Part shown: piece after piece, positions 51,745 to 60,974 of the stretch
How the letters are laid out: the number at the start of each line of letters is the position of its first letter
How positions within the stretch are numbered: position 1 is the stretch's first letter
Assembly: GCA_002435955.1 (NCBI GenBank)
Contig: DIWZ01000040.1
Span: 207,598-271,597, forward strand
Source of the DNA: Pelobacter sp. UBA6093
GTDB lineage: Bacteria > Desulfobacterota > Desulfuromonadia > Desulfuromonadales > Syntrophotaleaceae
Reading direction: 5' to 3'
Length of the DNA: 64,000 bases
Made by a program: the position numbers and the translations under genes
Notes under the pieces: generated by a model
Database searches by the model: none
What the model was told of the DNA's origin: nothing
What the model saw: only the letters and a program-made list of their open reading frames with translations

Positions 51745-52356
51745 TTATTCGCCGGTTTCGATCTCAGCAACTTCTTCAGCGATCTCTTCGCCTTCAGCTG
51801 CACGACCACCGACGGTCAAAACGGTGTAGTTCACGTCCGCAGGCAATTCAACCCCGAAAGGCAGTTGAATCTCCAGCACATGCAGAACATCGCCGATATT
51901 CATCGCGGTAACGTCAACCTCGATGGCGCTGGGAATATTGGCAGGCAGACACACGAGCTCAATTTCGTGACGAATAATTTGAAGATTACCACCCTCTTTT
52001 TCGCCGGCGGATTTACCGACGACAACAACAGGGACCATGACGTGAGTTTTCTGCTTCAGGTCAATGGCCTGAAAATCTACGTGCAACAAGGTCTGACGAA
52101 TCGGATCCCGTTGCAGATCCTTGAGAATAACAACCTGACCGTCAAACGCACCTTGCCCCTTGAGAGTAATCAGGGTATTCAATCCAGCCTCGCTGCCGAC
52201 TATGGCGGCAAGCTTTCTGGGTTCAACCGTCAAAGCACAACTCTCCACACCTTTGCCGTACATGACGGCGGGAATCAGCCCCTCGCGACGCAGAGTTCGA
52301 GCAGTTCCCTTACCAAGCCCATCACGCTGGCTGACATTCAATTCCGTCTGTGCCAT
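51745..52356 (-). CDS. rplY: 50S ribosomal protein L25 (CTC family)
   Basis: A 203-residue L25 of the long general-stress (CTC) type: the 5S rRNA-binding N-terminal domain (GKGTARTLRREGLIPAVMYG) plus the beta C-terminal domain with PVVVVGKSAGEKEGG. It ends in an acidic tail. GGAGG is upstream of the ATG. It lies between prs and pth. Confidence 0.95.
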   Translation of the reverse strand: MAQTELNVSQRDGLGKGTARTLRREGLIPAVMYGKGVESCALTVEPRKLAAIVGSEAGLNTLITLKGQGAFDGQVVILKDLQRDPIRQTLLHVDFQAIDLKQKTHVMVPVVVVGKSAGEKEGGNLQIIRHEIELVCLPANIPSAIEVDVTAMNIGDVLHVLEIQLPFGVELPADVNYTVLTVGGRAAEGEEIAEEVAEIETGE

Positions 52357-52410
52357 GTATCCGTTCCTCCAATCCTCACGTTGTTTCGGTTCGAGTTGAA
52401 CCCTGTCTAT

Positions 52411-53349
52411 TTATACAAAAAGAGAGCTAACCGATTCACTGCCATTGATACGTCGAATGGCTTCGGCCAGAAGCTCGGCGACCGACAACTGCCGCAAGCG
52501 ACTACAGGCCTTGACTTTTTCCAGCACCGGAATGGTGTTGGTAACGACCACTTCATTCAGACAACTGTTGTCGATTCGTTCCAGCGCAGGCCCAGAAAGA
52601 ACGGCATGAGTTGCAAAAGCATAAATATCACCGGCACCCTTATCCTTGAGGGCTTGCGCCGCCTGGCAGAGGGTGCCTGCCGTATCGATCATATCATCGA
52701 CAATGATGCAATGCTTGCCTTCGACATCGCCGATAATATTCATTACCTGTGAAACATTGGGACCGCTGCGGCGCTTGTCGATTATCGCGAGACTGGCATC
52801 GAGCCGTTTGGCAAACGCCCTGGCCCGCTCCGTCCCGCCGGCATCGGGTGAGACAACGACCAGCGAATCATCAAACCGATCGGCGATATCCCGTAGAATC
52901 ACGGGCGCTGCATACAGATGATCCACAGGTATATTGAAAAACCCCTGAATCTGACCGGCGTGCAGGTCCATGGTCAACACCCGGTCAAAACCGGAAGTAG
53001 AGATAAGATCGGCTACCAGTTTACTGGTGATAGGAGTACGGGGTGCAACCTTGCGATCCTGTCTGGCATAGCCGAAATATGGAATAACAGCCGTAATGCG
53101 CGCTGCGGATGCCCGTTTGAGTGCATCCGCCATGATCAACAACTCCATGAGGTTGTCGTTGGCCGGGGCACACGTGGACTGGATGACATAAACATCGCGC
53201 CCGCGGACGTTCTCCCCGATTTCCACCATGATTTCGCCATCCGAAAAGGCACGAACCTTGGCCGCCCCAAGGGGAACGGCAAGATGCCCGCAGATCTCGC
53301 GGGCAAGAGGCGTATTCGAATTGCCAGAAAATATTTTCAGGTTGTTCAC
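52411..53349 (-). CDS. prs: Ribose-phosphate pyrophosphokinase (PRPP synthetase)
   Basis: A 312-residue enzyme making PRPP from ribose 5-phosphate and ATP; PRPP feeds purines, pyrimidines, His, Trp and NAD (nadC in this window). The motifs YFGYARQDRK, DLHAGQIQGFFNIPVDHL and the PRPP loop CIIVDDMIDTAGTL are intact. The start is GTG 53349 with TGAGGA upstream. tRNA-Gln is encoded 145 bases upstream on the same strand. Confidence 0.96.
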   Translation of the reverse strand: MNNLKIFSGNSNTPLAREICGHLAVPLGAAKVRAFSDGEIMVEIGENVRGRDVYVIQSTCAPANDNLMELLIMADALKRASAARITAVIPYFGYARQDRKVAPRTPITSKLVADLISTSGFDRVLTMDLHAGQIQGFFNIPVDHLYAAPVILRDIADRFDDSLVVVSPDAGGTERARAFAKRLDASLAIIDKRRSGPNVSQVMNIIGDVEGKHCIIVDDMIDTAGTLCQAAQALKDKGAGDIYAFATHAVLSGPALERIDNSCLNEVVVTNTIPVLEKVKACSRLRQLSVAELLAEAIRRINGSESVSSLFV

Positions 53350-53493
53350 GACAAATCCTCAGTTGATATGTAAGAAAAAACTGCAGGCCATGGAAACCAT
53401 GACCTGTCATGCAACCGAGACCGACGCGTGTCCAGTTGCCCATTCGCGCTGTCGGCAAAGAAGCCCGCACCTGAAAACGCGACTATAGTAATA

Positions 53494-53568
53494 TGGCTGG
53501 GGCGCCAGGATTCGAACCTGGGAATGCCGGAATCAAAATCCGGTGCCTTACCGCTTGGCGACGCCCCA
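53494..53568 (-). tRNA. tRNA-Gln (anticodon TTG)
   Basis: A 75-base cloverleaf. The acceptor stem is TGGGGCG/CGCCCCA with the U1-A72 pair typical of tRNA-Gln; the anticodon stem CCGGA/TCCGG encloses TTTTGAT, giving anticodon TTG; the T arm has GGTTCGAATCC. The CCA end is encoded. It lies between ispE and prs on the same strand. Confidence 0.97.
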
Positions 53569-53622
53569 ACAAAATATGAACCTGTTATTTTTCCCGACAA
53601 CCGGCCAACGACCCGGCAAACA

Positions 53623-54465
53623 TCAAATCTGGATCGGCTTAACAGCAAAAGCTCGCCATCCGTCCCGAGAGGACATCTTCTCGGCAGCAACTCGGGCGGC
53701 ATCACCATCACCAAAAACCCCGAAAACCGTCGAACCGCTGCCACTCATCAGTGCCCCATTCGCACCGAGCTCGATCAACTCTTGTTTGACCTGCCCAATC
53801 AGAGGGAAACGTTCTACCGTCACGGTTTCAAGGTCGTTATGCAGAAGATTAATCACTTCTTCTACCTCGCCGGAAAACCGAGGTATTCTAAGATTATCCC
53901 TCGGGGATGTCAACCGCAAATTTTTATAAACCCACGCCGTTGATACTTCCAGTCCAGGATTGACCAGGACGTACCAGACAAGAGGCAAGCCGTGAACTTC
54001 CTCCAGCTGATCGCCAATCCCGGTTGCCCAGGCAGGATGTTTAAAAATAAAAAACGGCACATCGGCACCGAGCTTCACGCCGGTTTCCATCAGTTGCCCG
54101 GGAGCAAGACCCAGGCCCAGCATCTCGTTCAGCCCCATCAGCACGGTGGCTGCATCGGATGAACCGCCACCCAATCCTGCAGCCACGGGGATGTTTTTTT
54201 CTATGACGATTTCCAGCCCTCGGTGAATGCCGACCCGGTCAAAAAGGGCCTGAGCCGCCCTCTGTGCAATGTTCTGCTGCCCATCAGGCAACTTCACACC
54301 CCCGCAATGTACCCGGATGTCCGCGCCATCGGTGAAAGTCATATTTATCTTGTCATACAGCGATACGCGCTGCATGAGCATGGCCAGATCGTGATAGCCG
54401 TCGGGACGACGCCTCAGGACATGCAGACAAATATTGATTTTAGCCGGCGCCAGAAAGGTTTCCAT
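53623..54465 (-). CDS. ispE: 4-diphosphocytidyl-2-C-methyl-D-erythritol kinase
   Basis: A 280-residue GHMP kinase of the MEP isoprenoid pathway. It shows APAKINICLHVLRRRPDGYH, the ATP loop IPVAAGLGGGSSDAATVL, and the third motif NGALMSGSGSTVFGVF. AAGG lies upstream of the ATG. It supplies isoprenoid precursors for ispB at 25229. It forms a run with tRNA-Gln, prs, rplY and pth. Confidence 0.96.
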   Translation of the reverse strand: METFLAPAKINICLHVLRRRPDGYHDLAMLMQRVSLYDKINMTFTDGADIRVHCGGVKLPDGQQNIAQRAAQALFDRVGIHRGLEIVIEKNIPVAAGLGGGSSDAATVLMGLNEMLGLGLAPGQLMETGVKLGADVPFFIFKHPAWATGIGDQLEEVHGLPLVWYVLVNPGLEVSTAWVYKNLRLTSPRDNLRIPRFSGEVEEVINLLHNDLETVTVERFPLIGQVKQELIELGANGALMSGSGSTVFGVFGDGDAARVAAEKMSSRDGWRAFAVKPIQI

Positions 54466-54606
54466 AACATTGCCTTTTTATCGAAAACTGTCGCATGCCC
54501 GGGCCGCGACATACCACCAGTCACTTATGGCGCCTATCTATTAATAAATTCGTCTGCTCCTGTCAAGCCTTATCCCCCATATCTCTCAATTTGTTTCCAA
54601 TTCCCG

Positions 54607-56013
54607 TTAAATGCGCACGAAATAATCTTCCCACGCTGCTGCGATGCTCTCTCTTGTCATTTCCGGAGGATAGCCATGATAGGAAGCATCCGCCAGTATA
54701 TGTTCCACCATATCCTGCGGGTGGCAAGCACTGTAGGGGATATCCAGACGGCGATAAAACTGATCCATCAAATAGGTAAATACCGACTCATCAAAAACGA
54801 TCCCATTGCACTGGCAAACCTGCCTGAAAATATTTTCGAATTGTTCCACGGTAGGATAATCGACCTTGAATTTGTAATGAATCCGTCTCAAAAAGGCCTC
54901 ATCCACCAGTTCGTGCGGTTCGATATTGGTGGAAAAAATCACCAGGTTATCAAAGGGTATTTCAAATTTCATCCCCGTATGCAACGTCAAAAAATCGATA
55001 CGCCGATCAAGGGGTACCATCCAGCGGTTGAGTAACAATTGGGGATCGACATGCTGACGTCCGAAATCATCGATAATGAAAACTCCGTTATTGGACTTAA
55101 CCTGTAAAGGTGCTTCGTAATATTTGGTGATAGGATTGAAGTCAAGATCGAGAGTTCGCAGCGTCAATTCGCCACCGGCAATCACCACCGGTCTGCGCAC
55201 CTGAAGCCAGCGCTCATCATAAGTGCCGCTGCCGTTTTCCATATCCATGGCATGATGATTCACGGGATCATAGATATTAATAATTTCGCCCCTCACCAAC
55301 AGTGCGTAGGGCATATATATGCCACCCGGCATCAATTCGGCAATGGTTTCGGCTATGGATGTTTTACCGTTTCCGGGTGGACCGTACAGAAAAATTTCCT
55401 TGCCCGAACTCAACGCCGGACCAAGTCGATGGAGCAACCGGTCGCTGACCACCAGGTGGGAAAAAACTTGTTGGACACGCTCCTGGCTCACAAGCAGACT
55501 GCGCACCGTCTGCAGATCGACCATGTCCCGATAGTCATCCAGACTCACCGGAGCCGGACCGACATAGCGTGACACATCGAGCAACGCGGAAGCGCGACGG
55601 ATGCCCGGCTCGGTAATCGAGTACTGATAACTGCTTTTGGAATAAAGGGAAGCCCCCTTGACTTTGATGAAATGTTCCCGTCTTAGCTCTTCAACCGCCT
55701 GATCCATGATGTGGGCGGGCAGCTTTACCCGATCGATCAGTTCCGCCAGGGTAAAATCCCCCAGAAACAGCGTGTGTTTCAACACCAGATCGGCAATAAA
55801 AAACAGATCGAGCCCGGTGTCCTCAACCGTTTGCGGGCAATCGGGTGGCTTGCGAAAGGTAGCTTGCAGCTTCTTTTCCTCGAGGAAACCAAGCGCACAC
55901 AGGTTTTGTCCGAGCCGCCCTCCACGCGATCTTTGACGCTGCAACGCAGCATCGAGTTGTTGCTGCGTAATTACATCTTCCTCCACCAGCCGTTCTCCCA
56001 AAGGCTTTTTCAT
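54607..56013 (-). CDS. MshEN-like domain fused to an AAA+ ATPase, function unknown
   Basis: A 468-residue cytoplasmic protein. The first ~50 residues (GERLVEEDVITQQQLDAALQ and GGRLGQNLCALGFLEEKK) match the MshEN/GspE-N module, which can bind c-di-GMP in some secretion and pilus ATPases. A middle region of ~110 residues follows, then an AAA+ ATPase with Walker A GPPGNGKTS (211-219), Walker B VFIIDDFGR and sensor-1 NLVIFSTN. It is not a GspE/PilT ATPase. AGGAAGG precedes the ATG. No partner gene indicates its substrate. Confidence 0.8.
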   Translation of the reverse strand: MKKPLGERLVEEDVITQQQLDAALQRQRSRGGRLGQNLCALGFLEEKKLQATFRKPPDCPQTVEDTGLDLFFIADLVLKHTLFLGDFTLAELIDRVKLPAHIMDQAVEELRREHFIKVKGASLYSKSSYQYSITEPGIRRASALLDVSRYVGPAPVSLDDYRDMVDLQTVRSLLVSQERVQQVFSHLVVSDRLLHRLGPALSSGKEIFLYGPPGNGKTSIAETIAELMPGGIYMPYALLVRGEIINIYDPVNHHAMDMENGSGTYDERWLQVRRPVVIAGGELTLRTLDLDFNPITKYYEAPLQVKSNNGVFIIDDFGRQHVDPQLLLNRWMVPLDRRIDFLTLHTGMKFEIPFDNLVIFSTNIEPHELVDEAFLRRIHYKFKVDYPTVEQFENIFRQVCQCNGIVFDESVFTYLMDQFYRRLDIPYSACHPQDMVEHILADASYHGYPPEMTRESIAAAWEDYFVRI

Positions 56014-56237
56014 AACATTGACCTTCCTGATTGATAACGTGCCGCTGACATGGTTACAGGAGCTGCACTTCTACAAAGTGCTTACCTGGAAGTTTACGGT
56101 AAAAATCCCATCAGACCACCCCTGGATTCGTAATCAAGGTGATTTTCAGTCAAAAGATGATAGAACCGCGTGCCGCGAAAGAGGATTGTCTTTGAAATCG
56201 GTCGATGGGAGATTCAACGAAGGACGCGATACCCCTT

Positions 56238-56969
56238 TCAGGCATCACTGTCACGCAAACGACTCATGACCTGCTTGAGATCTTCCCATGCTTCCCGCTT
56301 GGACTCAGGATTTCGCAGCAAATAAGCCGGGTGATAAGTCGGCATCAGCGGAATACCCTCATATTCATGCCAACGACCACGCAATCGGCTGATGGCATCC
56401 TGGTCTCTCAACAGTGTCTGGGCAGCGAACCGGCCGAGGGTAACAATAACGCGCGGTCGGATGGCAGCCAGTTGCCGTTGCAGAAAAGGCTCGCAGGCTG
56501 CAATTTCATCAGGCTGTGGATCCCGGTTGCCCGGAGGCCGGCATTTGAGGACATTGCAAATATAAACATCCTCGCGGCGCAACCCCATGGCAAACAGCAT
56601 ACGGTCTAAAAGCCGACCGGCCTCCCCGACAAAAGGAATACCTTGCTTATCTTCTTCGCGCCCCGGAGCTTCGCCGACAAATACCAGACGCGCCTGCTCA
56701 TTGCCGCAGCCGAAAACGACATGTTCGCGCCCCTGGCCGAGCAGGCAACGGCAACAATCGCCAAGATCGGCACGAATCTCCTCAAGGGTTTCTGGGCGGC
56801 AAATTCCTGACTCGACGCCTGCGGCATCGGGCCGGACCGGACAGACCGGTGGCGTGCTTTGCTCCTCTGGCCAGGGCAATTCACGAACTCCCAGTAGCTG
56901 AAGATTCTCCAGCAGGCCGCGCACCTGCCCGGCAGCCTCGAATAAATCCCGATAAAGCTTTTGCGGCAT
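56238..56969 (-). CDS. Uracil-DNA glycosylase, family 4 (Fe-S)
   Basis: A 243-residue glycosylase that removes uracil from DNA. The motif GEAPGREEDKQGIPFVGEAG is diagnostic of family 4, with the His motif in MPTYHPAYLLR. Cysteines in CCRCLLG and in CNVLKCRPPGNRDPQPDEIAAC fit the 4Fe-4S site. An N-terminal extension of about 70 residues precedes the catalytic domain. ATG 56969 has AGAG upstream; the frame runs 17 codons further. Confidence 0.92.
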   Translation of the reverse strand: MPQKLYRDLFEAAGQVRGLLENLQLLGVRELPWPEEQSTPPVCPVRPDAAGVESGICRPETLEEIRADLGDCCRCLLGQGREHVVFGCGNEQARLVFVGEAPGREEDKQGIPFVGEAGRLLDRMLFAMGLRREDVYICNVLKCRPPGNRDPQPDEIAACEPFLQRQLAAIRPRVIVTLGRFAAQTLLRDQDAISRLRGRWHEYEGIPLMPTYHPAYLLRNPESKREAWEDLKQVMSRLRDSDA

Positions 56970-57025
56970 AGTCTCTTTACATTTCCTTACCTGCCGGACT
57001 ATCCTGTAGCCATACATCAACGCAG

Positions 57026-57946
57026 GTGTCCATGGCGTTCAAAATACTACTCATAATTTTCATCGTGATTATTTGCGCCCCCTCCGTGGCTCTCGCCTGG
57101 GGGCTGGGGGTGCATCTGCAACTCGGTTCGCAGATACTGGGAGAACTGCATCTCCTGCCTGATGCCCTGCGGCAGCTGATAGCTTCCCATCCCTTCGATT
57201 TTCTCTATGGCTGCATCAGCGCCGACATCACTCTCGGCAAACGTTTCACCCACTACCTGCATCACTGCCATTCCTGGCGGGTGGGATGCCAGATTATCGA
57301 CGCGGCCGAAAATGATGCCCAACGCGCCTGCGCTTACGGCTATATTGCGCATCTGGCCGCGGACACCGTTGCCCACGCATACCTGGTTCCTTACAAACTG
57401 GTGCGCACCTTCAATACCGTCATGCATAAACATACGTATTGGGAAATGCGTTTTGAAAGCTTCGTCGATCCGGCCTGCTGGGCGCTGGCACGCTCGCTGG
57501 CACAGAAGGATTTAAGCGCCAACGATGCCTTGCTTCGCAGTATCCTGGCCCCGACTCTTTTCTCTTTCGGCACCAACAAGCGGCTTTTCAACTCCCTGCT
57601 GCTGTTAAGCCGTTTGCAACAGTGGCAAAAAATGCTGCGTTCCATGGCGGATCGCTCCAAATGGAGCTTGCAGGAAAACAATCAGGAGGAGTACCTGACC
57701 CTTGCCCATGAAGCGGTTCTGAGCGTACTGCAATCCATGCAGGAAAGCCCTTACTGGCGAGCTGATCCCGCCGGCGAAAGAGCCTTGCACGCAGCCAAGG
57801 CGATCCGCAAAAACCTGCACCTTCTGTGGCTGGAAGGCAAATTGCCGGCCTCCCAGGCAGAGCAATTACTCTGTGAGATCAAACTGCGTTTGCGCCACGG
57901 CATCGTCCATCCGGAAAAACTTCTCGAACTGCTGTCAGGTTACTGA
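57026..57946 (+). CDS. Zinc-dependent phospholipase C-like secreted protein
   Basis: About 304-306 residues. The start is GTG 57026 or ATG 57032. A signal peptide ends APSVALA, which leaves Trp as the first mature residue followed by GLGVH; in known zinc-dependent phospholipases C the N-terminal Trp itself ligates zinc. Other His/Asp candidates are in FTHYLHHCHSW and YIAHLAADTVAHAYLVP. It is probably periplasmic or released. The C-terminal half is helical and unassigned. It is divergent from the uracil-DNA glycosylase gene. Substrate not known. Confidence 0.82.
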   Translation: MSMAFKILLIIFIVIICAPSVALAWGLGVHLQLGSQILGELHLLPDALRQLIASHPFDFLYGCISADITLGKRFTHYLHHCHSWRVGCQIIDAAENDAQRACAYGYIAHLAADTVAHAYLVPYKLVRTFNTVMHKHTYWEMRFESFVDPACWALARSLAQKDLSANDALLRSILAPTLFSFGTNKRLFNSLLLLSRLQQWQKMLRSMADRSKWSLQENNQEEYLTLAHEAVLSVLQSMQESPYWRADPAGERALHAAKAIRKNLHLLWLEGKLPASQAEQLLCEIKLRLRHGIVHPEKLLELLSGY

Positions 57947-59163
57947 GCCTGCTTAGTCCCGTTACGTCCGCTGCAGAGCAAACGAACGACACATCCCAGC
58001 AACCGGTCAGCCACCTGAGCCTTGCTCATCAAGGGCCACTGCTCCGTTTCGCCATTGCGATAAAACAACCTGACCAGGTTGGTATCGACGTCGAATCCGG
58101 CCTGCGGACAGGTGACATCGTTCGCGACGATCAGATCGAGATCCTTGCTTTCCAGCTTGCGCACCGCATGGGTTGCCAGTTCGTCGGTCTCGGCGGCAAA
58201 CCCGATCACCAACTGACCTTTTTTGGCCTTGCTAACTTCCGCAAGGATATCTGGGTTTTTAACCAGGGTCAGCTGCATCTGGTCTTCCCCACCTTTTTTG
58301 ATTTTTCGTGCCGCCCGTTCCGCGGGACGGTAATCCGCTACTGCTGCGGACTTGATGACGACGGTACAGGAGGGCAAGTGCTCCAGCACAGCCTGCTTCA
58401 TCTGCTCAGCGCTTACGATCTTATGCAACATGACCCCCGCAGGTGGCGTCAGGGAAGTCGGGCCCGACACCAGGACGACCTTTGCGCCCCGCTGCCTGGC
58501 TGCGCGGGCAATGGCATACCCCATCTTACCGGAAGAATAATTACTTAAATACCGAACCGGATCGAGCTCCTCGCGGGTCGGGCCGGCTGTGATCAAGATA
58601 GTTTCAGCAGCCAGGTCCTGAGGTGTCAGCAACCGCCCCGTTTCCTCGAATACCACCTCGGGTTCGGCCATTTTGCCCTTTCCCTGCCAACCACAGGCAA
58701 GCAATCCGCTGACCGGCTCGACAAAGTGATAACCCAGTTCGGAAAGACGGGCCTGATTCCCCTGATAAATCGGGTTTTCCCACATGTTGCTGTTCATGGC
58801 GGGGACAAACAGAACCGGGGCTTTGGTCGCCATGATGGTGGTCGTAAGCAAATCATCCGCCAAGCCGGCAGCAACCTTGCCGATCAGATTGGCTGTGCAC
58901 GGGGCCACGACCAGCACATCGGCGCGGTCAGCCAAAGCGATATGGCCGATCTCCCGTTCGCTTATCAGGTTAAATAATTCAATATGCACCGGGTTGCCCG
59001 ACAGGGTCTGAAAAGTCAGGGGCGTGATGAACTCAGCGGCAGCGGAGGTCATGATTACATGCACGTGTGCGCCGGCTTTGACATAAAGCCTGACCAGTTC
59101 CGCGGCCCGATAAGCCGCAATCCCGCCGGTAACTCCGACAACGATCTGTTTGCCTGTGAGCAT
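57940..59163 (-). CDS. coaBC: Bifunctional phosphopantothenoylcysteine decarboxylase / synthetase
   Basis: A 407-residue fusion. The N-terminal CoaC (flavin decarboxylase) part has VGVTGGIAAYRAAELVR, TFQTLSGNPV and PAMNSNMWENP; the C-terminal CoaB part begins at ITAGPTREELDPVRYLSNYSS... and has AVADYRP and IVANDVT. It carries out two steps of CoA synthesis after pantothenate kinase (coaX at 9351). AGGAG precedes the ATG. It is the last gene of a five-gene minus-strand run. Confidence 0.96.
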   Translation of the reverse strand: MLTGKQIVVGVTGGIAAYRAAELVRLYVKAGAHVHVIMTSAAAEFITPLTFQTLSGNPVHIELFNLISEREIGHIALADRADVLVVAPCTANLIGKVAAGLADDLLTTTIMATKAPVLFVPAMNSNMWENPIYQGNQARLSELGYHFVEPVSGLLACGWQGKGKMAEPEVVFEETGRLLTPQDLAAETILITAGPTREELDPVRYLSNYSSGKMGYAIARAARQRGAKVVLVSGPTSLTPPAGVMLHKIVSAEQMKQAVLEHLPSCTVVIKSAAVADYRPAERAARKIKKGGEDQMQLTLVKNPDILAEVSKAKKGQLVIGFAAETDELATHAVRKLESKDLDLIVANDVTCPQAGFDVDTNLVRLFYRNGETEQWPLMSKAQVADRLLGCVVRLLCSGRNGTKQAQ

Positions 59164-59172
59164 CGGGGGCTC

Positions 59173-59814
59173 CTAGTCGAAATAATTCAAATACGGGTTG
59201 CTTTTCCGTTCGCGGCCAATGGTCGTCTCCGGACCATGCCCGGGGAATACTTTGACGCTGTCGTCAAGCACCAGCACCCGATTTTGCAACCCCTTGAGCA
59301 GAAGCAGATGATCGCCCCCGGGCAGGTCGGTGCGCCCGATGGAGCCGGCGAAAAGGACATCCCCGACAAACAGGGAGTCCCCACCTTTGAGACAGACGCT
59401 ACCGGGGGAATGTCCCGGCACATGGATCACCTCAAGACGGATACTGCCCACCTCGATCCGGTCGCCGTCCTGCAATAACCGGGTCGGCTCCGGCGAGGGG
59501 TCGATAGCGCGGCAACCGAAAGCCGTCGCATGATCGGCAGCTCCACGCAACAGCGGTAGATCAGCCCCGTGCAGCAACAACTCGGCACCGGTTTCATCGA
59601 TAAGCATACGATTGCCACCGATGTGGTCGAAATGACCGTGCGTATTGATCACCATCTTCAAGGCGAACCCGTTCTCGTCGAGGATTGCGAGAATTCGTTC
59701 CGCGTGACCGCCGGGATCGATAACAATGGCCTGATGGGTTCGGGAGCATCCCAGTATGTAACAATTGACCCCGAGTTCACCGGTAACGAGGCACTTTTGC
59801 CAGATATCGATCAC
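59173..59814 (-). CDS. MBL-fold hydrolase, glyoxalase II-like
   Basis: A 213-residue metallo-beta-lactamase-fold protein. Metal motif NTHGHFDHIGGN, then HVPGHSPGSVCL and FPGHGPETTIG. The short form without the C-terminal helical domain of true glyoxalase II (GloB) is seen in many anaerobes; the substrate may be a thioester or persulfide. The start is GTG 59814 with AGGGGTG ahead, overlapping the stop of the HD-domain gene (GTGA). Confidence 0.9.
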   Translation of the reverse strand: MIDIWQKCLVTGELGVNCYILGCSRTHQAIVIDPGGHAERILAILDENGFALKMVINTHGHFDHIGGNRMLIDETGAELLLHGADLPLLRGAADHATAFGCRAIDPSPEPTRLLQDGDRIEVGSIRLEVIHVPGHSPGSVCLKGGDSLFVGDVLFAGSIGRTDLPGGDHLLLLKGLQNRVLVLDDSVKVFPGHGPETTIGRERKSNPYLNYFD

Positions 59815-60974
59815 TTTTCACCCCTATCGTCCGATGTAAAAAGATCCAGATTCTTGCCACGCAACTGATCTCCCAAGGTAAAGTTGAAATTCTTGCGCCG
59901 GCCGTCTGCCTGCCTGTGTTCTTTCACTGGCGGCACTTCCGCAGCGGGCTCTGCTTTGGGGGCAAGGTTTGCAACCGGCGGTGCGGAAACCTGCGCGTCC
60001 GGTGCGGATTGCCCGATCGGGGCAGTGGCAGGACTTTTGTAAAAGTACCGGTCGTAAATGCGATGGTAGCCGGTCCAGGACTCATCATTATCCGGATCCT
60101 TCTGGATATGGGTCTGAATCCCGTTGATCTTGGAATCGAGATCATCCAGATAATTGAGGATAATTGCTTCAAGGGTTTTGGGACGTTTGGGCGAACCGAA
60201 TTCGTACTGACCATGGTGGGACAGCAGCAGGTGTTTAAGCAGCACCGCCAGATCCCGGGGGAAATCCTCCACCTGAGCCAGCTTGCTGTCGAGCATTTGA
60301 AAACCGATGGTAATATGCCCGAGCAGTTTTCCCTCGTCGGTATAGCCAAAAGCGCGCTCGTAGCAGAGTTCCTCCACCTTGCCGATATCGTGCAGCAGGG
60401 CACCGGTCAGCAGCATGTCGCGATTAATGCTTGGATAGTGGCGACAGATGTCGTCCGCCAGACGCGCCACCGACAACGAGTGATCCAGCAAACCACCCAG
60501 ATAAACATGATGAATGGCCTTGGCGGCCGGGGCACTGGCATAGCCGCGCATGAATTCCTCATCGGCCAGAAAAAGGTTCATCAACTGTCGAAAACAGGGG
60601 GTCTGCAAACTTGCCACCTGCCTCCTCAGTTCCGACAGCATGTCGTCGACGCTACGCTCGGAGACGGGCAGGTAATCGGCCAGATCGACCTGCGAATCCT
60701 CAACCTTTTTCAAATCCTGTATGACCAATTGCATTTTGCCCAGATAGAGGCTGGCCTTGCCATGCACCTGGACAAAATCATCCTTTTCAAAACAGCCGGA
60801 AAGCTCCTCGACGCGATCCCATACGCGCCCCTCGACCTCACCTGTGCGATCCATCAGTTTGATGGTGAGATAGGGTTTTCCATTACGGGCCATGGCCGTT
60901 ATTTTCTCTCTTACCAGGAAAGACTCCTTGATGATGTCCCGGTCCTGGATCTGTCCAGCGTAAACTTTTTTCAC
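59811..60974 (-). CDS. OB-fold/HD-domain nuclease, YhaM-like
   Basis: A 387-residue protein. An OB-fold nucleic-acid-binding region covers about 15-90 (MARNGKPYLTIKLMDRTGEVE). The HD domain has HHVYLGGLLDHS, LLHDIGKVEEL, and LSHHGQYEFGSP. This architecture is that of the 3'-5' exoribonuclease YhaM. It carries an extra Pro/Ala-rich tail of about 70 residues ending FTLGDQLRGKNLDLF. It starts at GTG with GGGAG six bases ahead, overlapping the stop of the FAD protein gene. Confidence 0.88.
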   Translation of the reverse strand: MKKVYAGQIQDRDIIKESFLVREKITAMARNGKPYLTIKLMDRTGEVEGRVWDRVEELSGCFEKDDFVQVHGKASLYLGKMQLVIQDLKKVEDSQVDLADYLPVSERSVDDMLSELRRQVASLQTPCFRQLMNLFLADEEFMRGYASAPAAKAIHHVYLGGLLDHSLSVARLADDICRHYPSINRDMLLTGALLHDIGKVEELCYERAFGYTDEGKLLGHITIGFQMLDSKLAQVEDFPRDLAVLLKHLLLSHHGQYEFGSPKRPKTLEAIILNYLDDLDSKINGIQTHIQKDPDNDESWTGYHRIYDRYFYKSPATAPIGQSAPDAQVSAPPVANLAPKAEPAAEVPPVKEHRQADGRRKNFNFTLGDQLRGKNLDLFTSDDRGEK

